Of a DNA stretch of 64,000 nucleotides, positions 8,996-20,916 are shown in pieces. Location: assembly GCA_949710005.1 (NCBI GenBank), contig OX453277.1, positions 4,056,501 through 4,120,500 of the forward strand, in the 5' to 3' direction. A program made the position numbers and the translations under genes. The notes beneath the pieces are model-generated. The model saw only the letters and a program-made list of their open reading frames with translations, did no database searches and was not told the DNA's origin. How positions within the stretch are numbered: position 1 is the stretch's first letter; each line of letters opens with the position of its first letter. This DNA comes from Ricordea florida. Its lineage: Eukaryota > Cnidaria > Anthozoa > Corallimorpharia > Ricordeidae.

Positions 8996-9974
8996 GGGCG
9001 TCGATAAAACCAGGAACATGGTACATTCCGGAACATCCCGAAACATCCCTGAACATCCCGGAACATGAAAAAATGTTTAAAATTTAAAAAAAAATAATGG
9101 CAAGAAATAAATAAGACAATAAATATAAACATAACTAAAGAGCCCAAAAAATAAAACTAAAGAAAGAAAGAAATTGGCTTGTAATATGAATGAAAAAAAG
9201 CGAGCGATGGGCAATTGGGTTCATGCAACTGACCGCATATGAGTGAAGGCTCCAATACTTTCCCGCCAACTCAGCTCACGATCACATGGAAAGCAAACAA
9301 ATAAGAAAACTTACTTATACTGGTCAGAGTCCCATATTTTCCTGCCGATCGCCGCCATCTTAGTTTTGTACAGCGAACGAAACGAGTACACGTCCCTAGG
9401 GGCATTTGGAACTCTCCCCAGATTTCGCTCGCCATGAGAAACCAAGATGGCCGCAATCACCATCTAAAAATCGGGGACTGTGAACAGTATAGTATCTACC
9501 ACCAATATAAATCTTTCCTTTTAAATCCAAAGCCAGTAGTCCCTAAGCTCTTGTTAAATGGATAACCGTTATGATTCTGTCTTGATTCAAGGCAAGCCAT
9601 TACTGGAGGTGGCTGGGTGAGGAAAGCTTAAAAATTCCCCTCTTCGCAACCCAATCTACTATATTTTAAAGAGGCGAGCCCTCAATCATGACTATCATTT
9701 GCATGGAACTGCCCTCACTCGCCCAGCAAATCAATTCCGACCAAGAGAGGATAAAGCTTCATCCTCTCGTGATTCCGACAAAATATTGTTTTCTTATACA
9801 AGGAGAAGATACCAGATTCATTTTCTTTCTTTATTTTTCGTTTTTATTTTATGTATTTATGTCTATTTTCATTATATATAATGTATATTTATTGTCTTAT
9901 TTATTTCTTGCTATTATTTTTTTATGTTCCGGGATGTTCCGGAATGTTCCATGTTCCTGATTTTATCGACGCCC
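8996..9974. mobile_element. Mutator-like MITE (979 bp) with 9-bp target duplication
   Basis: The element starts GGGCGTCGATAAAA and ends with the inverted form ...TTTTATCGACGCCC. It is flanked by the perfect 9-bp direct repeat AGGCGAAGA (8987-8995 and 9975-9983). The terminal inverted repeats run well over 100 bp inward with small gaps. They contain a 10-bp periodic motif (GGAACATCCC, GAAACATCCC, TGAACATCCC). No transposase is encoded. Long inverted repeats plus a 9-bp duplication fit the Mutator/MULE group best, and an 8-bp hAT reading is less good. It predates the duplication of the arm because it is present in both copies. Confidence 0.8.
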
Positions 9975-10730
9975 AGGCGAAGAAGCGATATGTGGGAAAA
10001 ACAACAATTTTACTTCTCAATCAAATATACTATTCCACACAACCACGCAGGAAAAAAAACTTGAGTTTGAAAAAGAAAAGAATCCAGACATGATTTTGAA
10101 AAGAGGCCCGAGGGAATTCGGGCTGACAAACATATTCTCCGAGTTAATAGCTTTGTTAGCCGTTTTACCAAGAACTCTATTATAAACAATCAACAAGTTC
10201 AACTGATTTAGAAACAGTCTTAAATAACATTATGTCTCGCAATCCTTTGTAACGTCAACCGTTTCACCTGCAAGCGTAATCAAACTTTGAGCGTTCTCAC
10301 GCTTTTGCAGTCACGTCTTCGTTTTGCAACTACTTTCCGCGCGACCACGCATGAGACAGACCGTAATTGAGAAAACATCATCCAAAAATGCTACCAAAAT
10401 TTAAATTAGATGAAAAAAATCCTTATAACCTCCTTTATTCGTGTAATGTTGTCTTGCACAAATTGTTGACTCGCGGCATCCAACGACGCGTCTGTCTTGT
10501 CGCTGTACAAAATTCGTGTATCAACTTCAGCTTTTTGAGCACTCCAACGAGAAACCCGAACATAAGCAGAGTACACATCTTTCGCATCCAACATCGATGG
10601 TGCAATAACTTGATGACCTCGTGCTCAGCGTCGTTTTCATAATAGCAATACCCAAAGGCCTCTGTGGGTAGTCCGATTTGCGACGTTGTCGATAGATAGA
10701 TAGACTGATAGACCGAAAAGGTAAACCTAG

Positions 10731-10760
10731 ACTCGGGCTACCTGTGGTAGTAGCCCGAGT
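10731..10760. repeat. perfect 11-bp-stem hairpin ACTCGGGCTAC
   Basis: ACTCGGGCTAC (10731-10741) and its exact reverse complement (10750-10760) are separated by 8 bases. CTCGGGCTAC occurs again around 8687. The hairpin could be the end of a foldback element, but no second boundary is certain. The mirror is 48013-48042. Confidence 0.5.
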
Positions 10761-11948
10761 AATTAAATCAAATAATGGAAGAAAATATCTTACTGTGAAT
10801 TAGACTTTTCAACCAAATCCATTGGTCTTCTTCGGTGACCTAGTCACGTGACGGCGGAGCAGTATTTGACTTAATTTTGTATTAATTGAAGTATCTGGAT
10901 AACTGACAACATTCATTTTCACGAACAAACTGTTTTATTTAGAATTTTATTGCCTGTTTTAAAAATAATACAACAATCAGCACTATTCAGGTTACCAAAA
11001 AGTAGGAATAGCATTTTGGTATTTTAGTCAAATGACGCCAACTCAAAACGCGCTATGTGTTTCATCGAAAATTATACCACAAGCTATTTATTTAACCACT
11101 TCAATCGACCATTATAGCCATAAGCGCAAGCGTCCCTTGGCTACCAGCGTGCAGCAGGAACTCGTTAGGGATTTTGTATTAAATAGTGCGCTACATGCCG
11201 GTAGACGAGGGTATGATGTCCAATGACAATGACAATACTATATAAAAAACACGTTTATTATCATTATTGTCAACAAAGTTAAATAACCGTTCTGTTTTAT
11301 GCTCCCTTACTTTAGTCTCGCTAAAGAACTAAAACCTAAGGTTATTTACAGTCCGTAAACCTTTTATTTACAGTCTGTGATCAAAATAACGCCTTGCATT
11401 AGTTTCGAAGCTGTATGCAGCCTGGGCTGCCAATTTGTTACATGTTTGTTTGTGAAAACATCAATACAAATGTTCAATTTATTTATGTGCAAGCTTGGTA
11501 TTCTAGTTATCTTATAGCACGCCCCTCGTTCCCCCCCCCCCCGACATTCCGTTATTCAGTGAAGATATAATTCATACCATTCTAAAAACACGCAGTAGCT
11601 ACATGCACGCCTTGCAGCCCTATTTTTTAAAGAATGTTATCAAGTCCAGATGTTGATCTGATTTTTTCTGGTCAACAATTACAAGCGTGGAAAATAGTTA
11701 GCACCGTCGCTACTATTCTGAAACTTGCCATTTTCTACTAATTAAAAAAAAGAAAACAAAGAAAAAGGAAATAGCTTTTCGTACCTATCTTCAATTCATG
11801 CGACTCTTGAGTTATCAGCAAATATGCAAAAGAAAAAAATGCAGATAATGATCATTAACGGCACCACCCTTTTTCATGCCCAAAATGCTGGAAATCGCAT
11901 TTCCGAGCTTTTAGATTTTAAAATTTCCTGGGGAATCATTTGTTAGAC

Positions 11949-11974
11949 CAGGAGCCCATCACCATGGGCTCCTG
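11949..11974. repeat. perfect 11-bp-stem, 4-base-loop hairpin
   Basis: CAGGAGCCCAT, loop CACC, ATGGGCTCCTG. Nothing nearby gives it a role, and it is not followed by a T run on either strand. The mirror is 46799-46824. Confidence 0.5.
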
Positions 11975-13347
11975 CTTAGACCCTATCCTAGAAGAAAGGG
12001 GCCTAGCGCTCTATTCGTGGTCACAGTCGCCAGTACGGTTGGCTTCTGAGTCGCCTACTCCACCTCCACGGCAGCCCCCTATGTACAACCTATTGACACA
12101 CATGATATTAGATCTTTATTTCTATGTTTCAATCTTCAGTTTTATTGAAAACAATAAAATAAGAAAACGTCAGAATCTGCCATTGTCAATATTAATAAGC
12201 AAGTGTCGGGTATTAGAATCGGTAAGATAGGAAAAATACACCCACTCTTACACCACGTATTTTACGGCTAAATCAGTGTCAATTGCGGCATGGCAACCAT
12301 TGTGCTAACTGAAATCCCCGTAAATCAACGCTTTTACAAAGTTATCAGGACCCTCAGAGGCTTGCTAAGTCGGTGAAAGAGAAGTGTATCTCTCATTAAC
12401 AGTTTCTTCACAGCAATCAATTTAACACATCTCCTGCAAAAAAATCACAATGACGAACCAGTAAAAATACACATAGAATCTCAATAAAGCAGTAAGTTGA
12501 TGATAGTGCATAAGATTTGAAGTAGTTATAACCGATCATGCTTACTTCTTTATCCAAATAAAAATATTTCATCTTTTGTTATATGAAAGATGGGTTTGTA
12601 ACACTCTGGTTGCAACGCGCCAGTTATTTTAAACCAATCAAGCCAAGTTTTAACTATTCACTTGTTTGCATAACCAGTGGGTTGGATTGTCAATAGCCAC
12701 AAAAACATAATTATTCGGCATTATAAGAGGATTGCATCATCAAAGTAGTGTTAATAACAAACACGAGTCCATCACTATGATGCATGGCTATGACAGTGAA
12801 AGACTCCTGTAACAAAGACGTTCTGATGTGATGGAGCCATCTTTCATGCCCTCGTGTTCCTCGCGTTTTCGAAGGCCAGAAGGTCTGGCTTTTAAGATGT
12901 AATAAATCTCTTATTCACCGGTGTTAACCTCATGTATGATCAATAGCACATGTGTGTGGTGTATCGTGGGCAGCTTGTTTTGACTAACTCAAACTCTTCT
13001 GTTGTCACTAATGTGATTTATGCTCTTCTAAAAAAACATTCACTCCTCTATAGCCTTGTTTTTTTCCCTGAAGTTTTATATCTTTCTTCTATCAGTAAGC
13101 GTACCTCACGTACCGTTTTAATTTGAAAAAAAAAAAACAGCAAAACAACAACAACAAAAAACAATAACAATTCTGTAGAATAAAAGTAAATGTACACATT
13201 TTCCCAAGAGGGTCTTTGTTTCCGTAGAGAGGAGATACTCAAGAAACAACGCTGTGTCAAGCCAACTCCATCTCCCGCCAACATGTCTCGCAGCTTACAC
13301 CTGCTCTGTAATTAAACTGTCCGCCAGTAAAAGGGTGCTTCACAGCC

Positions 13348-13439
13348 TATAAAAATGCATTTCTCCCTCCTAATTTTTATCCCTGCCTCGGTGTGCATGA
13401 GGAACAAACTTTCTGCATCCATCTTTGCGAAACGAAAAG
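13348..13439 (+). promoter_or_regulatory. putative core promoter and 5'UTR exon of tyrosinase gene
   Basis: A TATAAAAA box at 13348-13355 lies about 30 bases before a likely transcription start near 13380. A non-coding first exon would end at AAAAG|GTACGT (donor GT at 13440-13441). The next acceptor is TTACTTAG at 13846, eight bases before the ATG at 13855. This is inferred from signals only. The mirror copy is 45334-45425 on the minus strand. Confidence 0.5.
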
Positions 13440-13854
13440 GTACGTTTTCGAGTTTAAAGTGGAGGACCCCTGTCTGTATTGTTTAATTAGAAGGCAGGGA
13501 AGTGTCTGCTTCAATTTAGAGTTAGCGTTTTTGTAAGAATCTTACGAACAGTTCAAAAGAACTGCACAATGCAGATTTTTTGCACTTTTTGAGCATACGT
13601 GTTTGTTAAGTAATTCTTTTGCCAGACCACCAGAGGTTTCTTGCTTTAGTCCCAAATCATCCTGCTTGTAGACTACGAAATGGCTTGTGAAAAATTAAGT
13701 GAAATTAAAAATACTGAGGTATAAAAAGTTGTTTTGTTTATACGTTTTGCAAATATTCTAGCTTGATTTTTAGTAGAACCTTATGGTTCCTAATTTTGTA
13801 AAATAGGCCGTACACAATGCAAAATGCTAAGATTGTCTTTACTTAGGATTAAAG

Positions 13855-16800
13855 ATGCTTCCGAAAATTATTTCACTTTTCATTTTTATCGGCTTGGCGC
13901 GCGGTCAAGGTAAGGAACATTTTTTTAATATTTTAGTTTTCTGAATTCTTATTTGTTCTCTTACATTGTCATTCAAAGTGTTCTTACTTGATTTAATGGC
14001 ACAAATAAAGTTACACAATTATATTTACTTATTGAACGCAACAGTTGTGATATAATATTACTCTGCAAATAAATCAGTAGGGAGAAATGGGTCTATAGCT
14101 TTACTTGTCTATATTGATGATATTTAATGCTACTTGAGCATATAAAATGGTTCAACCGTGGTGCCTCAATTTGGGTTTCTCTTAGTGTTTCGTCGTTTGT
14201 CATGTAGTAAGACCTTTATCGACCAAACTTGAGTTCAACATAATGGCCTCGTCGTTGTTTTTAGTTGCGTGTGTATGGATCTAGATCGCATCTTGATAAA
14301 TCATTTAACAGCCACGAAGCTGATTCATTCATTTTGTCATCTCCCCTGGTCAATAACCCACATTTCTCAAAAGTTGCCTGAAAACAGAACACTTTCCATA
14401 TCAACCAAATCCTCCTGTGAGTAGTGGGGTGAAAATGGCATTGACTCAAGTACCGACAACATTGTTTTTCATCGTCCCTACTTACTGGTTTTCTACATGT
14501 AGCTGTTTCTCAAATGATATTGGTGTTGTTATCTACAGGTAGCTGTTTCTCAAATACTATCGGTGTTGTTATCTACAGGTAGCTGTTTCTCAAATGCTAT
14601 TGGTGTTGCTAACTCAGAGACCATTCCTGACAGTCAGATGGTAGCCACTTCCCAGTTCTCGGATTTGTCCCCAGCCTCCTATGGCCGCCTGGGCGAGACG
14701 AGAGGATTTGGGGCTTGGTGTCCAAAAACTATTGCAAGCGATGAATACCTGCAAGTTGACCTGGGAGGCACGTATGATGTATGTGGCGTGGCTACTCAGG
14801 GTGCACAAATCGCTAATGCCTATGCAGAAAGCTTCCAACTCCATACCTCGTTCAGTGGCACCGATTGGAAAATCCTGACTGATAGCAGCGAGGAACCGGT
14901 AAGCCCTGAGTGATTAAAGTGCAACGTTCGTATTAATACTGTTCAGTAGCTTACCAAACAACGGTCACATTGCATGGTTTGATCCACAGATGAAAAAGTT
15001 AGAACCACACTGTATAGCAAAACAATAAGTACCATAGTACAGTACAGTACAGCAGTTTTCTACTGGTATGACTAGTGTTCATTTATGGACACATTTTATT
15101 GACATCAAAAGCTTAACTAGTAAGACCTATTTACATTTCATTTCAATTTTTGATTTCGTTTCGATTAACAACAATTTCAATTAAAATCAGTTCATTTCAA
15201 TTACGAAACACGTCTATTAAAAAAAAAAAAACTATTTATTATTACAGTATATTAATTCTTTGTTATAAATGCTTATCTAAAAAAAACTTTCACATTGATA
15301 AATAATATTGAAGTAAGAATTAAGCACCATAAGGCATTAAAAGATATTGTCGATTCCTAAAAATAAAAACACTGTGTCAATAATAAAATCCCAAATACAT
15401 TCCTCGCAGTTCAGACGTGATCAATAGCTCCTGCAGGTAAAACAGTGTTAAAAAATAATAATAATTAAAGACATAGGAAAAGAAAACTATTCATCTCTGA
15501 ATATTGAATTGCTAATTCGGGTAGGCTCTAATCTTTTTGATTTGTAAATCTGAGTCAACTAAATCTTGCTGTCGTCTACTGGATGTTGAGCCTCTCAAGC
15601 ATAGTATCGTAGATTGCACGGTGGCGAAAGACGTTTTATCTCTTACACAGGAAATTACGCTTGAGTAATTTTCTCCCTTCTTATTTGCGATAAGCTCCGG
15701 AAGTCTGCTATGGTACTTAACACATTCATCCGCCATTCCGCCTGTGGTAGTGAAAACTAGGAGAGTGAACGTTCCCTGTTCGATCTCCATTACTCTTTCT
15801 GCATATTGCGTCTTCTTCTCGTTTTCATGTTTCTTGTAGATTTTGGAGTTACACACCCAAACATCGAAGAATGCAGATCTCTGTCTCTACCAAAAACCTC
15901 AAGCGTGAATATCTAAACGAGTATCAGGGGCTTTGTTAACGCCATGATTTAATGTCTCCCCAGTGACCTCCCGAAAAATCGACTCTGTTTCCACATCATT
16001 ACAGACCATCCTTAACATCTCTGCTTGTAAGTCGTGTAGTTCATTATGGCGCTGGATAATGTACCCGCCGCTTAGGCACACCACTGCATGATCCCTGATG
16101 CGCTGATCTTGGGAATATCCGTTTTTTCCCAGTCGTACCGTAACTTGATTACATCTCCAAATTTCTTCTTATTTAGTCTGTAATCAAGCTCATTGAGGGG
16201 AATCGCGGTCATCCAATTTGATGATCCCTTCTCTGTAGCTAACTCAACAGCTCGCTTAGTTTTTGTTGGCAGGGAGTTCTTAACCTGTTCCAGTCTCCCA
16301 CTTTGATAGTTGTCTTTTTGTTTTCGTGCGCTCAGTTGCAGTGTTCGAATTTCTGAGGCATGTGGAGGCTGGTGCTCTTGCTGAACAATTCGCCTCGCGA
16401 GCGGTTCAGTAACCTGATTGAAGCCTCGTATTCACAGGATGAAGTCATTACAGGATCTGTAAATCCAAGACTTCTCATGCGCACCGAGATACTAAGGAGG
16501 TGACCCTCTACTTTAGTGACTGTATGGTCAGTGGCAGCTGGTATGAGAACCTCATTAATAGCTCGCTCGAGCGGCTCCAGTAATTCTGCAATATCCGGTA
16601 ATTTTCTTAGGAAATAAGTCCAGTGGTGCGGCAAACCAAAGGTGATACTGCGTAGTTTGCTTGAAGCTGTGATGCGGCGAACTCTGCGAGTTTAGTAACT
16701 TCACTAACCCAGTTCGTCTACCTCCTCTCCAACATATTCTTCAAAAAACGCTCTAGATCCTAGAGCAACGCCTAAGTGCTTGTGGCCCTCCACAGTGACG

Positions 16801-19800
16801 TCAATAGCAGTGTCCCTGAACAACTCCCTGGCGGCCTGTTCTCGTTCCGGTTTGACGATCAACCAACATATCTTAGTCATGATTAGGGAAGAAACCCAGC
16901 GCAGAACTGATAACTCTCTGATAGTTCATCCCATCATTTTCTCACGTATTTCCTCATGAATGAGTAGTATGTAATAATAATAATGATAAAATAATAATGA
17001 TGATCATGTCTTCATTTTTTTTTAATGGAATGATATTTTATTGACAATAATGCTAACTATTAAAATCCTATTTACAATTAATTCGCTTGAAAAAAAGAAA
17101 AAAACTATTAATTCAAAACGCTAGTTACAATTCCTGTGGATTTAAAAAGAAATAAAATTCATTTCAAAATAAAATTCATATCAAAAGTTGCAATGTCGGA
17201 GAGGAAGTTACAATTTCAAAAAGTAACATAATAAGGTAACTTAAATTGCTTTTAGAACTAAAATTTAACCAATTTATAAAGCTGTTTTTAAAGCGTTCGG
17301 GGTTTATTTTAGGTAACGGGCTACTATTACATCTTAACCTTGTTCATGACTGATGAATCTACTTGTTTTACAGTACACGACGTTTGAAAGAAGCGGTGAA
17401 CGCCTGACCACAGACTACCACACTCTCTCAGTGCCCGTGACAACCCGATATCTTCAATTTGCCATAGAAGACATACACCTTTCCGGTTGTCTTAGGGTGG
17501 AGGTGTATGGAACGCGAAGTAAGCTATTTGTTTATTTTTACCCGTTCACCGCTCGATTCGATGAAAATCAGTGGATGCAACAAAATATTTTTTAATGAGT
17601 TTATATTGGTATGGAAATTATTTATCCATATCTACATAATGATTAGAGTAGGACACAAGAAAGTGCCAGTGATTTTGCTTTCTTAAGTAACTGGTGCTGC
17701 ATTGTTGCCTCGTCATTCTGTCTAATCATACTCGTGATTAACAAATCGAACTCCCGCTGCGCAGTCGTCCGATTTTGTTATCAGTGGTATGATTACAGAC
17801 CGAATTGGACTCCCTCATTTTCTCTTGACCCACTCAGTCTTGTTACTATTACTTATCAACTTGTTCGATAACTTTGCATTATTACACAAGATAGCGTTGC
17901 ATAACTATTAATAACGCAATCGAGAACAAACCAATGAAGCATCTGCTTGTAGTTTCTTGTAAGGCTCTCAATTTGAGCTTTGTTACCTGTTTGATTCATT
18001 GCATTTTGCACAATAATACCAAGATACCATTACGAGTTAAAAACATCTAAAAGATGTTGTCTGTCCATCTCTCGCTCATGGTATTGAGTTTTCGAAACCA
18101 TAAAATATCAAGCTCTAAATACTTCTGATCTTTATCTTACCAGGAACCGATTCATGGGCATTATGGTCTATTTGGGGCGCTTGCAGCGTAACGTGTGGCG
18201 GAGGAGTGCAATCCCGCACCCGCAAATGCATAAGACCACCGGAAAACTCTTTTTGTGCGGGATCGGACTATCAAACTCAGAGCTGCAATACAAATACATG
18301 TCCGAGTAAGTGGTCCTTATTACAGTATACAGCAGATCTTGTTTTAGCACAGCCCAGCACCGAAGATTTAACCTGCGTCTCGTGATTTACAAGCTCTTCT
18401 CGTGTTCTCTCAACATCTAGTGTGGGGTATTTCGCAGGTAAACCCATAGAAACTGCGGTTTATTGCTTTCATAAACTAACTTAAAATAAAAACAGAAAAT
18501 GTTTCTCTATTCTACGGGTTTACCGGCACAATAACCCATAGGCTTTCGACGAATCAGCGTGCGCGTAGTATCTGAGTTATTTTATAATGTATTTGTCTCC
18601 TTCAATGCCGTTATAAGTTCATTTGCAAACAGGGCAAATAAACAGTCAATAACCTGACAGCGAAGCTAAGCCGGTTTATGGCTGCAAAGATCTAAAGAGA
18701 CCTTTAGCACCAGTATCAACACAAACCAAAGGCTGCGGGTGTATACAAGTAATATTTTGGCGGTAAAATGAAGTAGACGTGTTCAAGCCTCCCTCCCCAC
18801 CCACTCAATTTTATTGTCTCACTTGGACCCACCGTCTACAACAATTCGGGCATGTCTTGTTGTTTTCTTGTTGAAGGATGTATCGAGGGGACCATCGTAA
18901 ACGATGGCTGCGCGCAGGAATGCAGGTGTTCTGGAGGGCGATTGGTTGACTGCACACGCGTAAGACACGAATTCACTTCCATGAAATTCGAGGACAGAAC
19001 AAGATACACAAAAATTGTACGCGAGGCTTCCAGTAACCCAACGTACAAAGACGACTACGATCGTCTTATTACAATCCACCAAACTCAGTTCAGTGCAGGA
19101 ATACACGGGCGAGACCAATTCCTTCCATGGCATCGTTGGTTTATTTTGGAGTATGAAAATCTGCTGCGCCGTGTTGACTGCAGATTTACCGTGGCATACT
19201 GGGATTGGAGTGTTGTAAGTAGGACCCCCTGGCGTGAGTCTGGGTTTGATCTTTGGCTTGGCCAGGACGATGGGTTTGGCGGAAATGGTGTAGGACCAAC
19301 ACGGTGCGTGAACACTGGTCCATTCAGAGAGGACGTCTGGAACGTTGTACCGTCTGCTGGAGGCAGCTGCCTAACGCGTAACTTCAATGGTAACCCACCT
19401 GACGCCGTTGCAGTGGCCGAGGTGCTTAGAACAAATGCCTCGAGCTTCAACAACTTTGAGAGGGATCTACGTCTCAATCTGCATGATAATGTTCACTGTC
19501 GAATTGGAGGTCTGATGTGCAGCGTGAATGCAGCGACTTCCCCTGAATTCTTTCTCCATCACACCTATATAGACAAGATATGGCATGACTGGCAGGCCAC
19601 GAGCCGAGAGCACCTGACTGCACACTTCAACACAGTGTCCGGCAATATGGCTGGCACAAATAACCTTCACCCCAGACTCTATATTGACAACTCCAACTTA
19701 CCAGGCAACTTGAGGGTTCGGTACCAAGGAATAACCGCTCGACGATTCGGAGAAGTTGAGTCACGCCTAAGCAGTGAGTATCTCGACAGACTGTTAAGCG

Positions 19801-20483
19801 GCTTGGAGGCAACATTGCAATTTTTCTCTACCGTTTTATTTACATGTAGGACTCTACCGCATAGTACATAAATGGCATCACAGTCCGGAATTGTCACACT
19901 GCAAGGTTTGATAAACAGATAAGATCATTAGAACCTCAAGGAAAAATGGATTGAATAACAAACCCGACTGTAGCTTAAGAATTCTTCCGATCGATCAACC
20001 AAGAGTTCACAATTTTTATCAGTATCTTTCAGAATAATTTTTATTGCCATATTACAGTGTCATAATTATTTGAATCATGCCAGCAGTGAAAGCAAGTATT
20101 TAATTTTATTCATAAGTTTATTTGTTTACCAGTAAACCAGCTCAATTGTTACACGTTGATAAGGATGTAATTATTGTTTATAGATTATTGTTATCATCAT
20201 CATCATTATTACTACTAATATTATGATAATTCATTTCATTTTGTTGTCTTTCCCTCAAGGTATGACACTGAGTGAACTGCGAGCAATACCGCGAGCCTCA
20301 TTTACGGGGCTTGGCACCAGCGCCATCGAGCTCTTTAATATTTCAGATGAGGAACTGAAAGAGGCGAGGAGACTGGAACAGAAGCTGCGCGAGTTTACTG
20401 GCCACGCCCAGCCACTGGTGTCATTTGAACCATACTCAGTCGAAGAGTCGTTGGGATTTCCCCTTTCCTCTATTGGCTTGTAG
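13855..20483 (+). CDS. secreted F5/8C - TSP1 - tyrosinase protein (left-arm copy), six coding exons
   Basis: Coding exons are 13855-13909, 14579-14898, 17374-17518, 18144-18305, 18877-19773 and 20260-20483. They total 1803 nt (600 codons and stop), with GT-AG introns whose phases all fit. Residues 1-18 are a signal peptide. Residues 20-173 are an F5/8 type C (discoidin) domain split over two exons. Residues 176-226 are a thrombospondin type 1 repeat ([22 protein letters not shown]). Residues 229-253 are a short Cys-rich, VWC-like segment, followed by a tyrosinase/hemocyanin domain. Its copper ligands look complete: H295, H304, H313 (FLPWHRW) for CuA and H430, H434, H456 (FFLHHTYID) for CuB. 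Secreted type-3 copper enzymes of this kind oxidise tyrosines or phenols in melanisation or matrix cross-linking, and the adhesion domains suggest a matrix location. AATAAA lies at 20589. The mirror gene encodes the same protein. Confidence 0.9.
14499..14612 (+). repeat. 40-nt tandem triplication spanning an intron 3' splice site
   Basis: Units begin at 14499, 14539 and 14579 (GTAGCTGTTTCTCAAAT...). The last is the start of coding exon 2. Acceptor AGs occur before units two and three (14537-14538, 14577-14578). The site before unit one reads ACAT. The period is 40, so the upstream acceptor shifts frame and meets TAG at the next unit. Only the proximal acceptor gives the full protein. The mirror is 44161-44274. 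Confidence 0.8.
14933..15027 (-). repeat. interspersed repeat, copy A (CTGTGGATCAAACCAT family)
   Basis: On the minus strand this contains TCTGTGGATCAAACCATGC and TTGTTTGGTAAGCTACTGAAC. A clear second copy is at 22040-22132 (+), and weaker relatives are at 19889-19945 (-) and 22187-22230 (+). It is probably a MITE or a SINE-like family. I cannot define its ends. The mirror is 43746-43840. Confidence 0.5.
15490..16915 (-). mobile_element. LINE-like retroelement remnant (C-terminal ORF2 region) in intron 2
   Basis: Several adjoining minus-strand open stretches together resemble the region behind the reverse transcriptase in retroelements I remember from cnidarian genomes. They read [10 protein letters not shown]...[15 protein letters not shown], then [24 protein letters not shown], then [19 protein letters not shown]...TRLDIHA, then [33 protein letters not shown] and [12 protein letters not shown]. 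The pattern LDI...FDVWV is reminiscent of a restriction-like endonuclease core. The coding frame is interrupted more than once, so it is inactive. It lies antisense in the intron between coding exons 2 and 3 of the tyrosinase gene, flanked by AT-rich and AAT-repeat DNA. The assignment to a named LINE clade is uncertain. Confidence 0.6.
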
Positions 20484-20689
20484 GAGTAGCTAATTATGTT
20501 CTGGGTTGTACACAGCTTAAAGGTGTTAAGGGATTTACCATCAGCAGGAGTGCAGAGTGAGGAGTCATTGTATTGGTTGGCCAGTTCAAATAAAAGCGGG
20601 TAAATTGTGAGTTCGACTATACTTTGCAATTGGTTTCTGTCGGGGTAGTTTCTAAAGAAACTGGTGCTGCGTCGGTGGGGAATTGAAAC

Positions 20690-20854
20690 ACAAGATATTG
20701 GGATAATCAAACAAGTTGATAAAGTAATTTATACCACCGTCAGGTAAAAAGGGGGGTGCTCACGTTTCGAACGTTAGCCCTTCGTCACACACCTTTTGAC
20801 CTTACGGTGGTATAAATAACTTTAGCAACTTGTTTGATTATCCCACTTTCTTGT
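20690..20854. mobile_element. foldback element (165 bp) with hammerhead-like loop sequence
   Basis: Arms 20690-20750 and 20794-20854 are inverted repeats with few mismatches (GGGATAATCAAACAAGTT; TTTATACCACCGT). On the minus strand the loop reads GTGACGAAGGGCTAACGTTCGAAACG. This resembles the hammerhead core layout CUGANGA-stem-GAAA found in Penelope-like elements, except that the leading C is G here. The mirror is 37919-38083. Confidence 0.65.
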
Positions 20855-20916
20855 ACTTTGTTTTCTGTTGTTTTCAATAAACGAGACACTGCCATCAGAG
20901 TTCTTCTTCTCTGCAT

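Larger units (their letters stand above)
9984..13340. other. gene-free part of left arm upstream of tyrosinase gene
   Basis: No convincing gene. It contains a GATA-type microsatellite (about 10691-10704), two perfect short hairpins (10731-10760 and 11949-11974, listed separately), a 12-base C run (11531-11542) and AT-rich DNA. Short open stretches here are small and have no recognisable domain. The mirror is 45433-48789. Confidence 0.55.

Noticed and set aside
8687-10760. A 2-kb transposon bounded by CTCGGGCTAC and its inverse
   Set aside because: The repeated words are only 10 bases, there is no matching target duplication, and the right one is itself part of a local hairpin.
20255-20710. 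A 151-codon minus-strand frame
   Set aside because: It overlaps the last tyrosinase exon and the foldback element. The plus-strand exon has clear splice signals and family similarity.
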